From: Zygnema cylindricum
Lineage: Eukaryota > Streptophyta > Zygnematophyceae > Zygnematales > Zygnemataceae
Assembly (NCBI GenBank): GCA_037447655.1
Contig: JBBHKE010000053.1
Span: 118,780-139,356, forward strand
Length of the DNA: 20,577 bases
Reading direction: 5' to 3'
Part shown: one piece after another, positions 1 to 9,967 of the stretch
How positions within the stretch are numbered: position 1 is the stretch's first letter
Layout: each line of letters opens with the position of its first letter
Notes under the pieces: model-generated
What the model was told of the DNA's origin: nothing
The model's input: the letters and a program-made list of their open reading frames with translations, nothing else
Database searches by the model: none
Made by a program: the position numbers and the translations under genes

Positions 1-425
1 AATTAAAGGGGTGACGTAGTTCGGCTATAAGTGACTATAATCACACCTAAACGTGAAAACTCTACGGGTGTCTGTTAACGAAAAGTACAACAAAATACGA
101 TTCAAGGTTTAACACTTAAAAGAACCAGAGATTACAAAATAATTGCACAATCACTTATCTCCCTACAAATACCCTTTAGTTTAATCATTACTCTCGTTTT
201 ACGTTCACATCCGACTTATTTGATTTCCCATAAACATCCCTCTATTCACTAACACGTTAATAAAATATTAGAGACCAAGAAAATTCACAATTTGGAACTT
301 AGCATAAAACAACATGAAAAGCAATTGTTTGTGGGCATCTCAAAAGTGCAAATCCACACTAATATCAGTGAATATCGGCTTGATGCAGTGGGGAAATTAA
401 ACTCTCCCTCCAAAAATGTAACAAA
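1..425. other. Anonymous AT-rich sequence
   Basis: I see no recognisable gene, RNA or repeat here. A reading frame continues from about 292 across the 30-bp repeat to 621. It starts at TTG rather than ATG and its complement is equally open, so I do not call it a gene. Confidence 0.5.
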
Positions 426-515
426 CATAAATGTTTTATTCATAATTGAATCAACAATAAATACTTTATTTGTAAATGAATCAGCAATAAATGTTTTATT
501 TGTGATTGAATCAAC
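426..515. repeat. Three tandem 30-bp units
   Basis: Three consecutive 30-bp units (426-455, 456-485, 486-515) share the core AATAAATGTTTTATTTGTGA and end in GAATCAAC or GAATCAGC. Because the period is a multiple of three, stop-free frames on both strands read as 10-residue repeats. That explains the overlapping open frames here without any need for coding function. A fourth unit starts at 516 but breaks off. Confidence 0.85.
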
Positions 516-659
516 AATAAAAATGGTCAAGAGAGTTGGTCAATCGTCACCTCTCGTGATCAAATGGTGTATAATCCTCGAAAGTAATCGAAAAAGAATT
601 GCTTCGAACAACGGGACCTAAATGGGTTCCCCTTCCGGTGTGGCCTTGAGGAGGAGGTC

Positions 660-1130
660 GAATATGTGACGCTTCGACCGACTTTTGGTACTTGAGCCTA
701 AAAAAACAATAAAAATCTTTTATCTAATAAATCTGGTTTAACATTTTAAATCTCTATGGTTCACACTTGTATTAAATACGTTCAAATCATTCGATTCTTT
801 TGGCACTTGAGCCAAAAAAAAGTAATGGAAATAACTAGGGTTTAACATTTGAAATATTTAGGGTTCAAGACTTGAAACATTTAGGGTCCAAACTTGGATT
901 AAGTACGTGGACTTTTCAAATTATTCTAACCTTAACTTCTGGAATAAAGTTTACCATAGGAATGATTAGAGTTTGACATTTAGAATAGGGCCTACAATTG
1001 GCGTTTAAGATTTACAACTAGGTTATAAGATTTGAAAAGATTAGGGGCCAGCATTTGGAAAAATTAGGTTTTGAAATCTTGGAACAATTAGGTTTTAGCA
1101 TTTAAGAATATAGTTAAAAACCAACTTTAT
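660..1130. repeat. Degenerate tandem repeats of TTAGGGTTTGACATTTGGAA type
   Basis: Two related blocks of about 115 bp begin with TTTTGGTACTTGAGCC (about 683) and TTTTGGCACTTGAGCC (about 798), each followed by an A-rich run. Downstream, up to about 1110, short degenerate units of roughly 20-25 bp alternate 'ATTTAGGGTTCAAAC-like' and 'TTTAACATTTGAAA-like' phrases. The array is noncoding and imperfect, resembling an old minisatellite. Confidence 0.6.
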
Positions 1131-2477
1131 GAAAAAGTAGGCGCAATAATTTTGACTTAACATTTTGAATAAATAGAGTTGAACATTCCCTCTTTCTAGG
1201 TTTTTCCGTAACAGAACTTCTCGTATTTTCCTTGTCCTATCTTCCTTGACTTTTTCTTTCGTTCGTACTGTAGTTTCCATTTTTGACTGCTATAATTGCC
1301 TTCCTCTCTTTTCCTCACTAATTTTCTTTCCTCTTCTCCTTCCTTTCTCTCTTTTTCCCTCTCTTTTTTCCTGTCTTTCCACCTTTATGATTTTCTTTTG
1401 TGTCTTGTCTACTTACACTCAAATTTCCATTTTCAAATTATTTCCCTATTCCTCTTTTTTGTTTGTTTCCCTTACTGCTCTCCTACATTTTTCTCCCTTT
1501 CTCTCATTCGTCTCTCTCAAAACAACAAACCACAAAAAAACAAAGAAAGTAGCCCACGTATTGTGGACGAATCCTCTCATTCTCCTCTCAAAAAAAAAAG
1601 TGCCCACCATATTGTGGACGAATCTGGACAAGTTCCAAAAAAATATCCGCCCGGTTTTAAGAGTGCTCCAACATTCACAAGGAACTGTTTTGCCGTTGCC
1701 TCCGACAGAAAACAATCCTAATCCGTAACATACAACAGAACCACACGCGTTCTCAGTTTCTTAACAAACAACATTCTAGATAAACAGCTTTTCAGGAGAG
1801 AAAAAAAAAACTACATTCGAGACTGAAAAAATTCTTTACCGTGGTCTTCCCTCCATTGATTTCAGACCAAGAAAAAAAAAGAAAAAAAAATAAAAACACC
1901 AACACAACGATCCTTTCTTTTTCTTCTGACAAATACATTCCCTATTGCTCTTAAAGTTCATCACTCTCGAGTGAGTATTTTTTTCCCGGAAAACCATAAA
2001 TAAGTGTTACAACACTATTTAGGCTAGTGGCCCATATTGAACCACGCAGCAAAACATCATTCAGTGTAGTTGATTCTAATAAAATATTAACGCTATTAAT
2101 TCGCTATTAATGAGTGTAATCTTATATGGAAAATCATCGAAATTTTTAAATCGTCGAAATCGAAATCGTAATCGTCGTTCTAAATTCTTGGTTTTTCTAA
2201 AGTCACTGATATGTTTAAATCATCGACATATTGTATGTCTTATTTTTAACCAATTTAGTGTGGACCGCATCGAGTGGAGTACAGTATTGCAACAATCTGA
2301 ACATAAAATAGTGCGGTAGAGATAATATAGGACAAAATTTCTGGAGAAAATTTATAATTCTTTCTACTATGAACGTGGCACAAATTAGTTTCTATAGTTT
2401 TTAAATGTGTCAATAATGCCAAACTGCTATTCTTTTTTGTAAATTTTTTGTAGACTTAAAGCCCAATTTACAATAGC
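1131..2477. other. Anonymous noncoding stretch, partly pyrimidine-rich
   Basis: Bases 1280-1530 are strongly C/T-biased on the plus strand, which leaves frames open in several phases without coding character. A near-duplicate phrase ending ATTGTGGACGAATC occurs at about 1551-1572 and 1602-1624, each following an A-rich run. Short TCGAAATCG/TCGTAATCG repeats lie near 2140-2180. I find no recognisable protein domain, promoter or RNA. Confidence 0.5.
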
Positions 2478-2563
2478 CCCTCTCCCTCCCCCCCTCCCCC
2501 CCTCCCCCCCTCCCTTCCCCTCCCTCTCCCCCTCCCTCTCCCCCTCCCTCGCTCTCGCCCTCT
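2478..2563. repeat. Pyrimidine tract (CCCTCC/CCCTCTC)n
   Basis: About 85 bases consist almost entirely of C and T, built from CCCTCCCCC and CCCTCTCC units. It lies 165 bp before the long polypurine tract and is its compositional complement. In the second copy of the region a pyrimidine tract directly abuts a purine tract. Confidence 0.9.
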
Positions 2564-2728
2564 AAAAGAAGCATGGAAGAGATAGACTGGGTAGGATCCA
2601 CATTTTTGTTCATTTTTTGCACAAAATTGAAATTTTCAACAATACTTTCTGCACCCATATTTGAATTTTTATCAATGGTTATTATAGTCTATAGTATTGG
2701 AAATGTTGAAAGTTCCTTGATATATATA

Positions 2729-3865
<1,137 letters not shown>

Positions 3866-5022
3866 TTTTATGTTTTAAGGTTTTACAGAAAAAAATTACT
3901 TGCAAATGAGCGTGACACCTGACGGCATCGAAAATTTTGGGAGTTTTACTCTCTTTGAGTTCCTCTTTCAGGGAAGCCTGTAGTGGTCCAAACCCCCCCC
4001 CCAAAAAAAAAAAAATTGTCCTTCATGAAAACTTTTGATACAAACTGAGCTTTTTTAACACCCATCTCCCCAAAAAAAGGAGCAACTTAGGTACACAATT
4101 GAGGTAAGGGAGGGAAGAGACGGAGACGACTAAAGACGAGAGAAAGTAGAAGACAAGAAAAAAGAGAAAGAGGAGGAGAGAAGATTTATTCATTAATAAA
4201 GGGTTTATTCTGTATTACGATACAAGGATAAAATAAAGAGAAAAAAGAGATAGAAGTCAACTCAAGAAAAAAGATCTGAAGGAGATAAAAAAGAGAGAAG
4301 GAGAAGTGAACATAAATTCAAAATTAAACGATTAAACAATTTAGTTCTGTATTACCATACAAGGATCCAGACGACGAAATTCGGCCGGATAAGGTTTTCC
4401 ATGTCTCTCCCATTCCTCCTCCGCATCCGACAATGCAAGTTCCGTAAAATCTGTAAACTAAAGTTTTTTTTTACAAAAAACAAAGAAAAGAAAACAGTTA
4501 AGAATGTCAAGTTTGAAAGCACTAGGTTATCCTCTGGATTCTAATATCTGACGTGTGTCTCCGAAATTTTAAACTGCAACCAAAAACTTTGAGAAATTAA
4601 AAGTCAAAGTATTGGATTAACGTTTTGCACTCCGAAAATGAAGTTTATTTCAATTGAATATTCCGGGTTTTAGGATTTTGTTTGCTTTTTTCAACCGAAA
4701 TAGCTTTACAAGTGGAAACATCAAACTAAAAAGAAACAATTATATTTCTTGATACTGGGAACTTTTCTTTTGTTCTAAAGTGACTTGAAGCCTAGCCACC
4801 CAATACAAACAACAGCTCAATATACCTTCGCACAAATATTAGTGTGACTCGCATCAACTAGAAACATAAAGCACTTTTTATAATAAAAACTTATCAGCTT
4901 TTCTATTGACAACTTCCTAAGGCTAAAAAATACTTAGTTTTCTAATCAATAATTCTAATCTGTATTACATCATGAGTCGCTATTAGAGCTAATAACACTG
5001 ATTCGATCCCGGTTTTTTTCCC

Positions 5023-5585
5023 TTCTCAACACAAAATAGTGGTATTAATACTAATAATTTTTTTCTTCCCTGTGGTTCCCAATCGTCTACATCAGTTGGA
5101 CCCGGAAAAATAATTATTAACACTAAAACAGTCCTAATACTAATTTTGGAAGGAAAGGTTTTGGGTTCCGAATATCACCTATACCCACATAGTACCCTAT
5201 TCCAGCTTCGGCCCAAATGTTGCTATCGCCTCCACGGGCACAAAATAAGTCACAAACCTAAAACGGAGAACAAGAAAACATCAACCTTGAGTGAAAAGAA
5301 AGACAAAAAAGAGCTAAACCAATGTTTAGAAAAAGAAAACCGGGCTAATTAGAGAAGCACAGTTGTATGAGGCTACTTTTGGGTAACCCAGAATGCAAAA
5401 AAGGAAAACTTATTAGGCCATACAAAATGGGAATCGTGGATTGAATATACATTTTCCTGATGGACAGCATGGAAAAATGATGAATAAATGTTAGTTTGCG
5501 AAATGTGGGCTATATGTGAACGTAACAACAAAACAAATGTCTGATGTCCCATGCTCGATGTGGGACGTCTCACATTCAATAGGGC
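5023..5585. other. Anonymous AT-rich sequence unique to copy A
   Basis: This begins the copy A-specific insertion of about 1.7 kb. I see no gene, RNA or clear repeat. Open frames of about 68 codons at 5146-5352 (plus) and 5373-5579 (minus) have no recognisable motif or supporting signals. Confidence 0.5.
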
Positions 5586-5843
5586 AATGTTTGATCATTT
5601 CAATAGTTCAATGTCTAACGGTCATTGTCGATTGTTAATGCTCAATGTTCAATGTTCAATGTTCAATGTTGAATCTTCAATGTTCAATGTTCAATATCTA
5701 TTGCTAATGTTCAATGTTCCGTGTCTAATATTCAATTTCTATTTGATCATATTCGATGTTCAATATCTATTGTTGATGTACCATGTCCAATGTCCAATGT
5801 TCGATGCGCAATGTTCAATGTTCAATGTCAAATGTTCAATGTC
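5586..5843. repeat. Heptamer array (TGTTCAA)n, degenerate
   Basis: The 7-base unit TGTTCAA recurs, clearest at 5640-5695, with variants such as TGTCCAA, TATTCAA and TGTTGAA. Fading copies continue to about 6110. A 7-bp period read in triplets gives a 7-residue repeat, so the open frame through it (5551-6039) is explained by the array. It is absent from copy B. Confidence 0.85.
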
Positions 5844-6222
5844 CACAACAAAACTTCCACATGTTCAGATTTTTGATGTCCTACAATCAATGTCCAAGTA
5901 TACATGTCACTATGGCAATTGTGTGACTCAAAATGCTGATGTCAAGTGTTCAGTAAGCATTGTGAAGGTTTGTTACGGGACAAATTCCGATTTTCAATGT
6001 CCGATCAATCCCAATTCAAAAATAAATTTCGAAATTTAATAACCAATTTCTCATGGTTAACAAAGGAATGCCAGTGACAAATGTCCAATTTCTAATCTAA
6101 AAAACCCAATGTCCACAAAAACCCCACGTAAAAAACCACAACCGACAAAACAAACTGACATTTCACAGAAATCCAGCTAAAACCACATTTTCCTTCGCTC
6201 GCCTCAATTATCTCCTCACCCG

Positions 6223-6552
6223 ATGCCCTCTTCCAACAAGCTGTCGTACGGACACCAGCTTAACCCATTCGTGCAAGGAAACCGCCAGCTGGCGTGCGCT
6301 CATTGCAGTGCTCGCAATGCTCCAAGTTGCGCGCCGGTTGGTGCAGCCTGCATGCCACGTGGCACGACCAGGACGGGCGTCACCACGTCGTACCGCACTG
6401 AAGACAAAGCACATCAGTCACAAGTCATTTACGCGAGAAAAAATCGCCCTAAGGTTCGAGGAAAGTTCGTACACGGCCGTTATTCGGTTGGCCATTTTTT
6501 TGTACTTTCATCTGACGTACTTGTAAAAAAAGGAGATAGGGTAACGTGGTAA
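6223..6552 (+). CDS. Possible small or partial ORF in a GC-rich island, unknown function
   Basis: I do not recognise this protein. A 109-codon frame opens at ATG 6223 inside a local GC-rich island (about 6190-6420) that contrasts sharply with the AT-rich surroundings. The first 75 or so residues use a mixed, coding-like codon set and include a Cys-x2-Cys pair near residues 25-28 and further cysteines near 37 and 44. This could be a zinc-binding knuckle, but the spacing fits no family I can name. The tail after about residue 78 runs into AT-rich DNA and may be intron or non-coding. The minus strand is also open over 6208-6414, which weakens the case. It could be a first exon, a transposon fragment or chance. 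Confidence 0.2.
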   Translation: MPSSNKLSYGHQLNPFVQGNRQLACAHCSARNAPSCAPVGAACMPRGTTRTGVTTSYRTEDKAHQSQVIYARKNRPKVRGKFVHGRYSVGHFFVLSSDVLVKKGDRVTW

Positions 6553-6608
6553 AATCGATATGATATTGTACAGTAGAGTACTTTAAAATATATAACCGTA
6601 CAGTGAAA

Positions 6609-6641
6609 TACAGTACTGTACTGTACAGTACTGTACTGTAC
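6609..6641. repeat. GTAC-rich palindromic cluster
   Basis: Alternating TACAG and TACTG units form overlapping perfect palindromes centred on CAGTACTG. Related but weaker copies occur from about 6567. The same motif recurs as a 30-bp palindrome at 6867-6896. It can form a hairpin or cruciform. Confidence 0.8.
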
Positions 6642-6770
6642 CATAGTTTCGTTGAAACTCCTGACAAAACATAGTTACAGAACTACAGAATCATGGAAGG
6701 CCTTCCGTGGGAGGTTCAGTTCAGTTAAAAACGCATCGCATCGGTCGTTTCAGACGATTGCGTAGCTTTT

Positions 6771-6865
6771 AGCCGTACGATTATCATCGGGACGGTCATT
6801 AATCGTCCTCAAATTGACAGCAAGTCGAGCATCCGTACTGACACGTGTTCTCTAATTGCGTTGAG
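6771..6865 (+). promoter_or_regulatory. Conserved 95-bp block upstream of U1 copy 1
   Basis: This block aligns without gaps to 11976-12070 upstream of the second U1 gene, with four mismatches that I can count. The sequence just before it diverges much more. It begins AGCCGTACGATTATCATCGG and lies about 130-225 bases before the U1 start. It may be a distal regulatory element, or simply part of a dispersed repeat carried along by the duplication. No factor-binding site is recognised. Confidence 0.4.
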
Positions 6866-6866
6866 T

Positions 6867-6896
6867 ACAGTACAGTACAGTACTGTACTGTACTGT
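6867..6896. repeat. 30-bp perfect palindrome upstream of U1 copy 1
   Basis: Fifteen bases of ACAGTAC repeats are followed immediately by their exact complement, centred between 6881 and 6882. In copy B only the left half survives, and a terminal-inverted-repeat element sits at the break. Confidence 0.9.
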
Positions 6897-6924
6897 GGTT
6901 CATTTTCATTCAAATTGAACAATT

Positions 6925-6935
6925 ATCCCACAATG
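6925..6935 (+). promoter_or_regulatory. USE-like snRNA promoter element, U1 copy 1
   Basis: ATCCCACAATG lies 69 to 59 bases before the U1 start and resembles the plant snRNA upstream sequence element (RTCCCACATCG, from memory). Copy B has ACCCCACAATG at the same distance. The gap to the TATA-like box is about 28 nt by my alignment, which fits neither the usual Pol II nor the usual Pol III plant spacing exactly. Confidence 0.55.
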
Positions 6936-6963
6936 TCGTCCACACACATATCCCAAACAAAAG

Positions 6964-6970
6964 TATAATT
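6964..6970 (+). promoter_or_regulatory. TATA-like box, U1 copy 1
   Basis: TATAATT sits 30 to 24 bases before the U1 5' end. It lies within a run (AAAGTATAATTTCGGGAAAA) that is identical in copy B and at the same distance. This is the position expected for plant snRNA genes. Confidence 0.55.
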
Positions 6971-6993
6971 TCGGGAAAAAAGAGTGAAAGTGC

Positions 6994-7155
6994 ATACTTA
7001 CCTGGGCGGGGTCAATCTGTGATCTGGAAGGCAGATGGCCTAGATCAAGGCGCGCCATTGCACTAAGGCGGGCCGACGTTCTAACACGCCGGTATTCCCG
7101 GTGATGTACGCCATAATTTGTGCAAGAGGGGGCCTGCGCTTGCGCGGCCCCTACC
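6994..7155 (+). ncRNA. U1: U1 spliceosomal snRNA, copy 1
   Basis: U1 is the RNA core of the U1 snRNP, which pairs with the 5' splice site at the start of spliceosome assembly in the nucleus. The 162-nt length is close to the familiar 164. The 5' end AUACUUACCUG is the invariant splice-site-pairing sequence. Stem-loop I (AUCUGU...GCAGAU) closes a 10-nt loop at 7021-7030 where the U1-70K protein binds. The stem-loop II loop AUUGCAC (7057-7063) is the U1A site. The Sm site AUAAUUUGUG is at 7113-7122, and a GC-rich 3' hairpin with a CUUG loop follows. The loop I base at 7025 is U where copy 2, human and (from memory) plant U1 have A. Two other differences from copy 2 are at 7066 and 7079. No T-run follows the 3' end, which argues for Pol II rather than Pol III. 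Confidence 0.95.
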
Positions 7156-8199
7156 AACAAATGTATTACGGATAGATGACTGGCTACAAGAGTTGAATTG
7201 CGGATTTCAATAAACATAATTTACATGGAGAATTGATTTTGGGTTTTATATTTGTTACCGGAACATTTGAAAATGACTTCGGATTTTGACGCAGATTTTC
7301 CGGTGTACTTCTATGGCAATCGTTACTTGGACCTTCGGTACTTTAAATTTGTTACAGTTGTAGACGTCTACAAAATGAGCCACAACATGTGCGACAGAGT
7401 ACGAAACGAAATGTAGACGGTTACGAAACTTCCTAAAATTGGTGATGTCTACTAAAACGGCGATGGTTGTAGACGTCGAGGTTTTTCTAACATTGTAGAT
7501 GTTTAGGGTTCTGTGACATAGCGAAGTCATGCTACCTTGTGGTGTCATCAGTATGTAAAATTTCCACCATGGCTTCCAAATTTTTTTTCTTACCCTTTAT
7601 CATTCGATATGCCATCAAACTAAGACCAAAAATATTCATGAAAAAAGAAAAAAAAAACTTTCATTTGATACTATTATTTCTGCATTTCATTTAGCCAAGA
7701 GAGAAAGAGGAGCGGTCGAGTGAGAAAGAGGGGGAGAGACGAGGACGACGTAAACTTTTGCAAAAGACACATGAAGGAAAGTGGAGGTTCGAGACCCCAA
7801 CGAATTTTTTTCCACAAATGCTTGTCGTTTTCGTACGTACATGCGCGTGACGAGCAGGGAAAAGAATACAGTGTACTCCCTCATGCAAATAAATTTGAAG
7901 ACGTTTCACGCGTGCAATGACAGTTTTCTATTCGTCAATAGGGTATTATTTCTATAAAAATCAACTCGCGATTTGATTCCAATACAAGTGTGAAGATGAG
8001 ATGGCGTGACGTGGAAGTTGGTCGAAATGAAAATAACCCCAAATTGAAGTACTTTCCAAGTTCCACGATGATGCAAAATGGAATTTGGTTCTTGCCCATT
8101 TTTCGTACGGAATAAGATTTTCTCGTTGCAAGTCCCATTTTCTGTGAAAACGACAAAAATAAACACTTGAACACATGAGCACACACCCTTAGTCTAGTG
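7156..8199. other. Anonymous stretch downstream of U1 copy 1
   Basis: This interval is mostly unique to copy A, since only about 320 bp separate the matching blocks in copy B. Short recurrent phrases such as GTTGTAGACGTC (about 7349 and 7460) hint at an old repeat. Frames at 7720-7920 (plus) and 7687-8186 (minus) are short, overlap each other on opposite strands, and show no recognisable motif. I see no RNA gene or 3'-box that I can place with confidence. Confidence 0.45.
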
Positions 8200-8437
8200 A
8201 CTCCAGGAAATACATTTGGTATGATATTTAAAAATCATGTTGGTACGGAGAGGTAAGGTAATGGGGTGTCACCCAAATACATAATATGGAAAATTGACTT
8301 TGTCTCTAACACCTTAGAAAATACCCAAATGTGACATTTGAAAATCATGTAGGTACGAAAAGGTAAGGTAATTTTGAGAGTTATGGAACTACATATGGAG
8401 TGTCACCATTTTTCTATATGTGTGAATCAAAGGTTAC
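8200..8437. repeat. Noncoding tandem repeat, about 120 bp, copy A
   Basis: Two related units (about 8200-8274, partial, and 8321-8437) share AAATACC-type starts, AAAATCATGT-GGTACG, AAGGTAAGGTAA and GTGTCACC. The longer unit ends TGTGTGAATCAAAGGTTAC. The same family is present twice in copy B (12682-12810 and 12942-13067). Confidence 0.65.
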
Positions 8438-9322
8438 AACATGCGCTATTTACCCAAAACAAAAGAAAAACAGAAGAGGGTAGAAAACACGACTTTTTTG
8501 GTTTTTTTTTCACACATTGGATATTCATCGTTTTGGTGCAAGAGATTTTTTTGGCATACAGTATGTGTATGTTGGTTTATGGTTTCACAAGCTAAACTTT
8601 TTTTATTATTATTATTTATTCTTAAGTTCTTATTCTGCAAGAATTATCGTTTTTATTCTGATTGTGCAAGTCTTTTGTATTACCATTGAATCACCCCTGA
8701 GAATCACCCCCCGTTACAGTCACTAAGAATTGTGTAATTTCCTATTTCGTATTTACCTTTAATTTTCAATATTTTTTATTATCGTTTTTTTTTCCTATTT
8801 CCTATCAATCAATATGTTGGTCAATATCACAAAGAGGCTACTGGTACATAATAGATTTGGTACATAATAGATTTGGTACATAATAGATTTGGTACATAAT
8901 AGATTTTTCAGTTACCTTTTTGCCTTTCATTTTTTGTTCCCATGGATTCAAACGGTTTACAATCATATTTTTTTAAAATATACTCGTTCTTTATTTATGG
9001 AATTGTTTGACATAAAATTTAACAAAGAAGATTTGAGCTTCAAAAATAAATGATTTGCAATCAATTCAAATAATCATTTCATATGAACCAATCAATTGGA
9101 AATTATTAATGATTATAAAGATAGTTTGTATTTTATTTTATACAAACATTTGTAACTTTCCAATATTTTCCAATGAGCATTACCATCTTCTTTTCAAGAA
9201 GTTCAAATTTACTATCGAGCAACCGCAACAAAGTGGGCAACGCTTTAACGAGATTCCCATTTTTTTAAAACAAGTACTTGCAACCTAAAAACCCCACCCA
9301 AGAACAACCCTCTATCTTAGTA
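8438..9322. other. Shared noncoding block of the duplication, copy A
   Basis: This AT-rich sequence is collinear with 13068-13883. A reading frame at 8374-8595 has a counterpart at 13028-13327, but the differences between them are mostly amino-acid changing and the frames close at different points. I read it as noncoding. It contains the 16-bp repeat described separately. Confidence 0.55.
8843..8906. repeat. Four exact tandem copies of a 16-bp unit
   Basis: GGTACATAATAGATTT is repeated four times without a mismatch. Copy B has a single related unit at about 13456-13471 (GATACATAATAGGTTT), so the expansion happened after duplication, or contracted in B. Confidence 0.95.
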
Positions 9323-9619
9323 AAAAAACACACACAGGATAAATTAAAAAGCACGATGGTAAACCATCTGAGTCCGGGGGTACAAAAGGGGTGGCATGGC
9401 TAAAACTGAAAAACTACAAGCAGGGCAATAAAAAACAAAGAAAGCAACGGGAACACAGAAAAATGGCAAATAGAATAAAAGCACCCAAACTCAAAATGAA
9501 AAGCACGGCAACCCACTAAACCAAAACCATAACCCCAACCCCAACTCAATTAAATATCTACTAAAAGCAACCCCGTAAGTCCCCCCAGCCCGGGGGAGCA
9601 CGTTGAGGGAGTTCCGGAA
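9323..9619. mobile_element. Insertion of about 297 bp with AGTA flanks, unclassified
   Basis: Copy B reads CTTAGTACATTATT continuously. In copy A the same phrase is interrupted after CTTAGTA (9316-9322) and resumes at AGTACATTATT (9620), leaving AGTA on both sides as a likely 4-bp target duplication. The insert has an A-rich left end, a hairpin GATGGT-AA-ACCATC at 9355-9368, a GTCCGGGGGTAC patch, and a GC-rich right end with AGCCCGGGGG and GTTCCGGAA. It has no long ORF. Its size suits a SINE-like or MITE-like element, but I see no clear terminal inverted repeat or Pol III box. It could also be the 3' end of a LINE on the minus strand. Confidence 0.55.
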
Positions 9620-9645
9620 AGTACATTATTTACTGTCTCTTTGGT

Positions 9646-9967
9646 AGTAGAGTGACATTTTACTTGAACCTTTTGCGACTCCGATTAGATTACCGTGAGG
9701 TTCTAAACCACAAGGATAACCACATTTTTTTTTCTTCAAAACCTTAATGTCAATCCCATCCTTCAAGGGAAAAAAGCGACATGGCACAACATCCATGTGC
9801 CCTGTTTCTATGCCTCCAGTTTCAGTTTGAAAAAAGGTACGCGTGAAGAAATAACAGAGTTAGAGAGTTATACGGGAAAAAAATTAGAGGAAGGGGAAGC
9901 AAGGGTGGAGCAAGGGGGATGGTTTGAATAAATCAGTTATTCTATTTAACAAAAGAGTTAACGATAG
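9646..9967. other. Anonymous stretch between duplication copies
   Basis: I see no recognisable feature. It becomes purine-rich on the plus strand after about 9880. Confidence 0.5.

Noticed and set aside
292-621. 109-codon plus-strand frame and its minus-strand partner with 10-residue repeats
   Set aside because: The frame lacks an ATG at its start, both strands are open, and the repeat is explained by a 30-bp DNA period.
1246-1728. Open frames of 160 and 141 codons in C/T-rich DNA
   Set aside because: Two phases are open at once and the composition is low-complexity Phe/Leu/Ser. No motif is present.
5551-6039. 162-codon frame with MFNVQCS-type repeats
   Set aside because: It is produced by the TGTTCAA heptamer array, whose 7-bp period yields 7-residue repeats in any open phase.
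7687-8186. Cluster of overlapping short ORFs on both strands
   Set aside because: Each is short, they overlap on opposite strands, and none shows a recognisable motif or supporting signal.
8374-8595. Reading frame apparently conserved between duplication copies (with 13028-13327)
   Set aside because: The differences between copies are mostly amino-acid changing and the C-termini diverge. Shared ancestry of the noncoding block explains the similarity.
8843-8906. Possible CRISPR-like direct repeats
   Set aside because: The 16-bp units are contiguous with no spacers, and the context is eukaryotic.
9355-9620. Possible tRNA-derived SINE boxes in the 297-bp insertion
   Set aside because: I could not find a convincing A box and B box pair at the usual spacing, so it is left unclassified.
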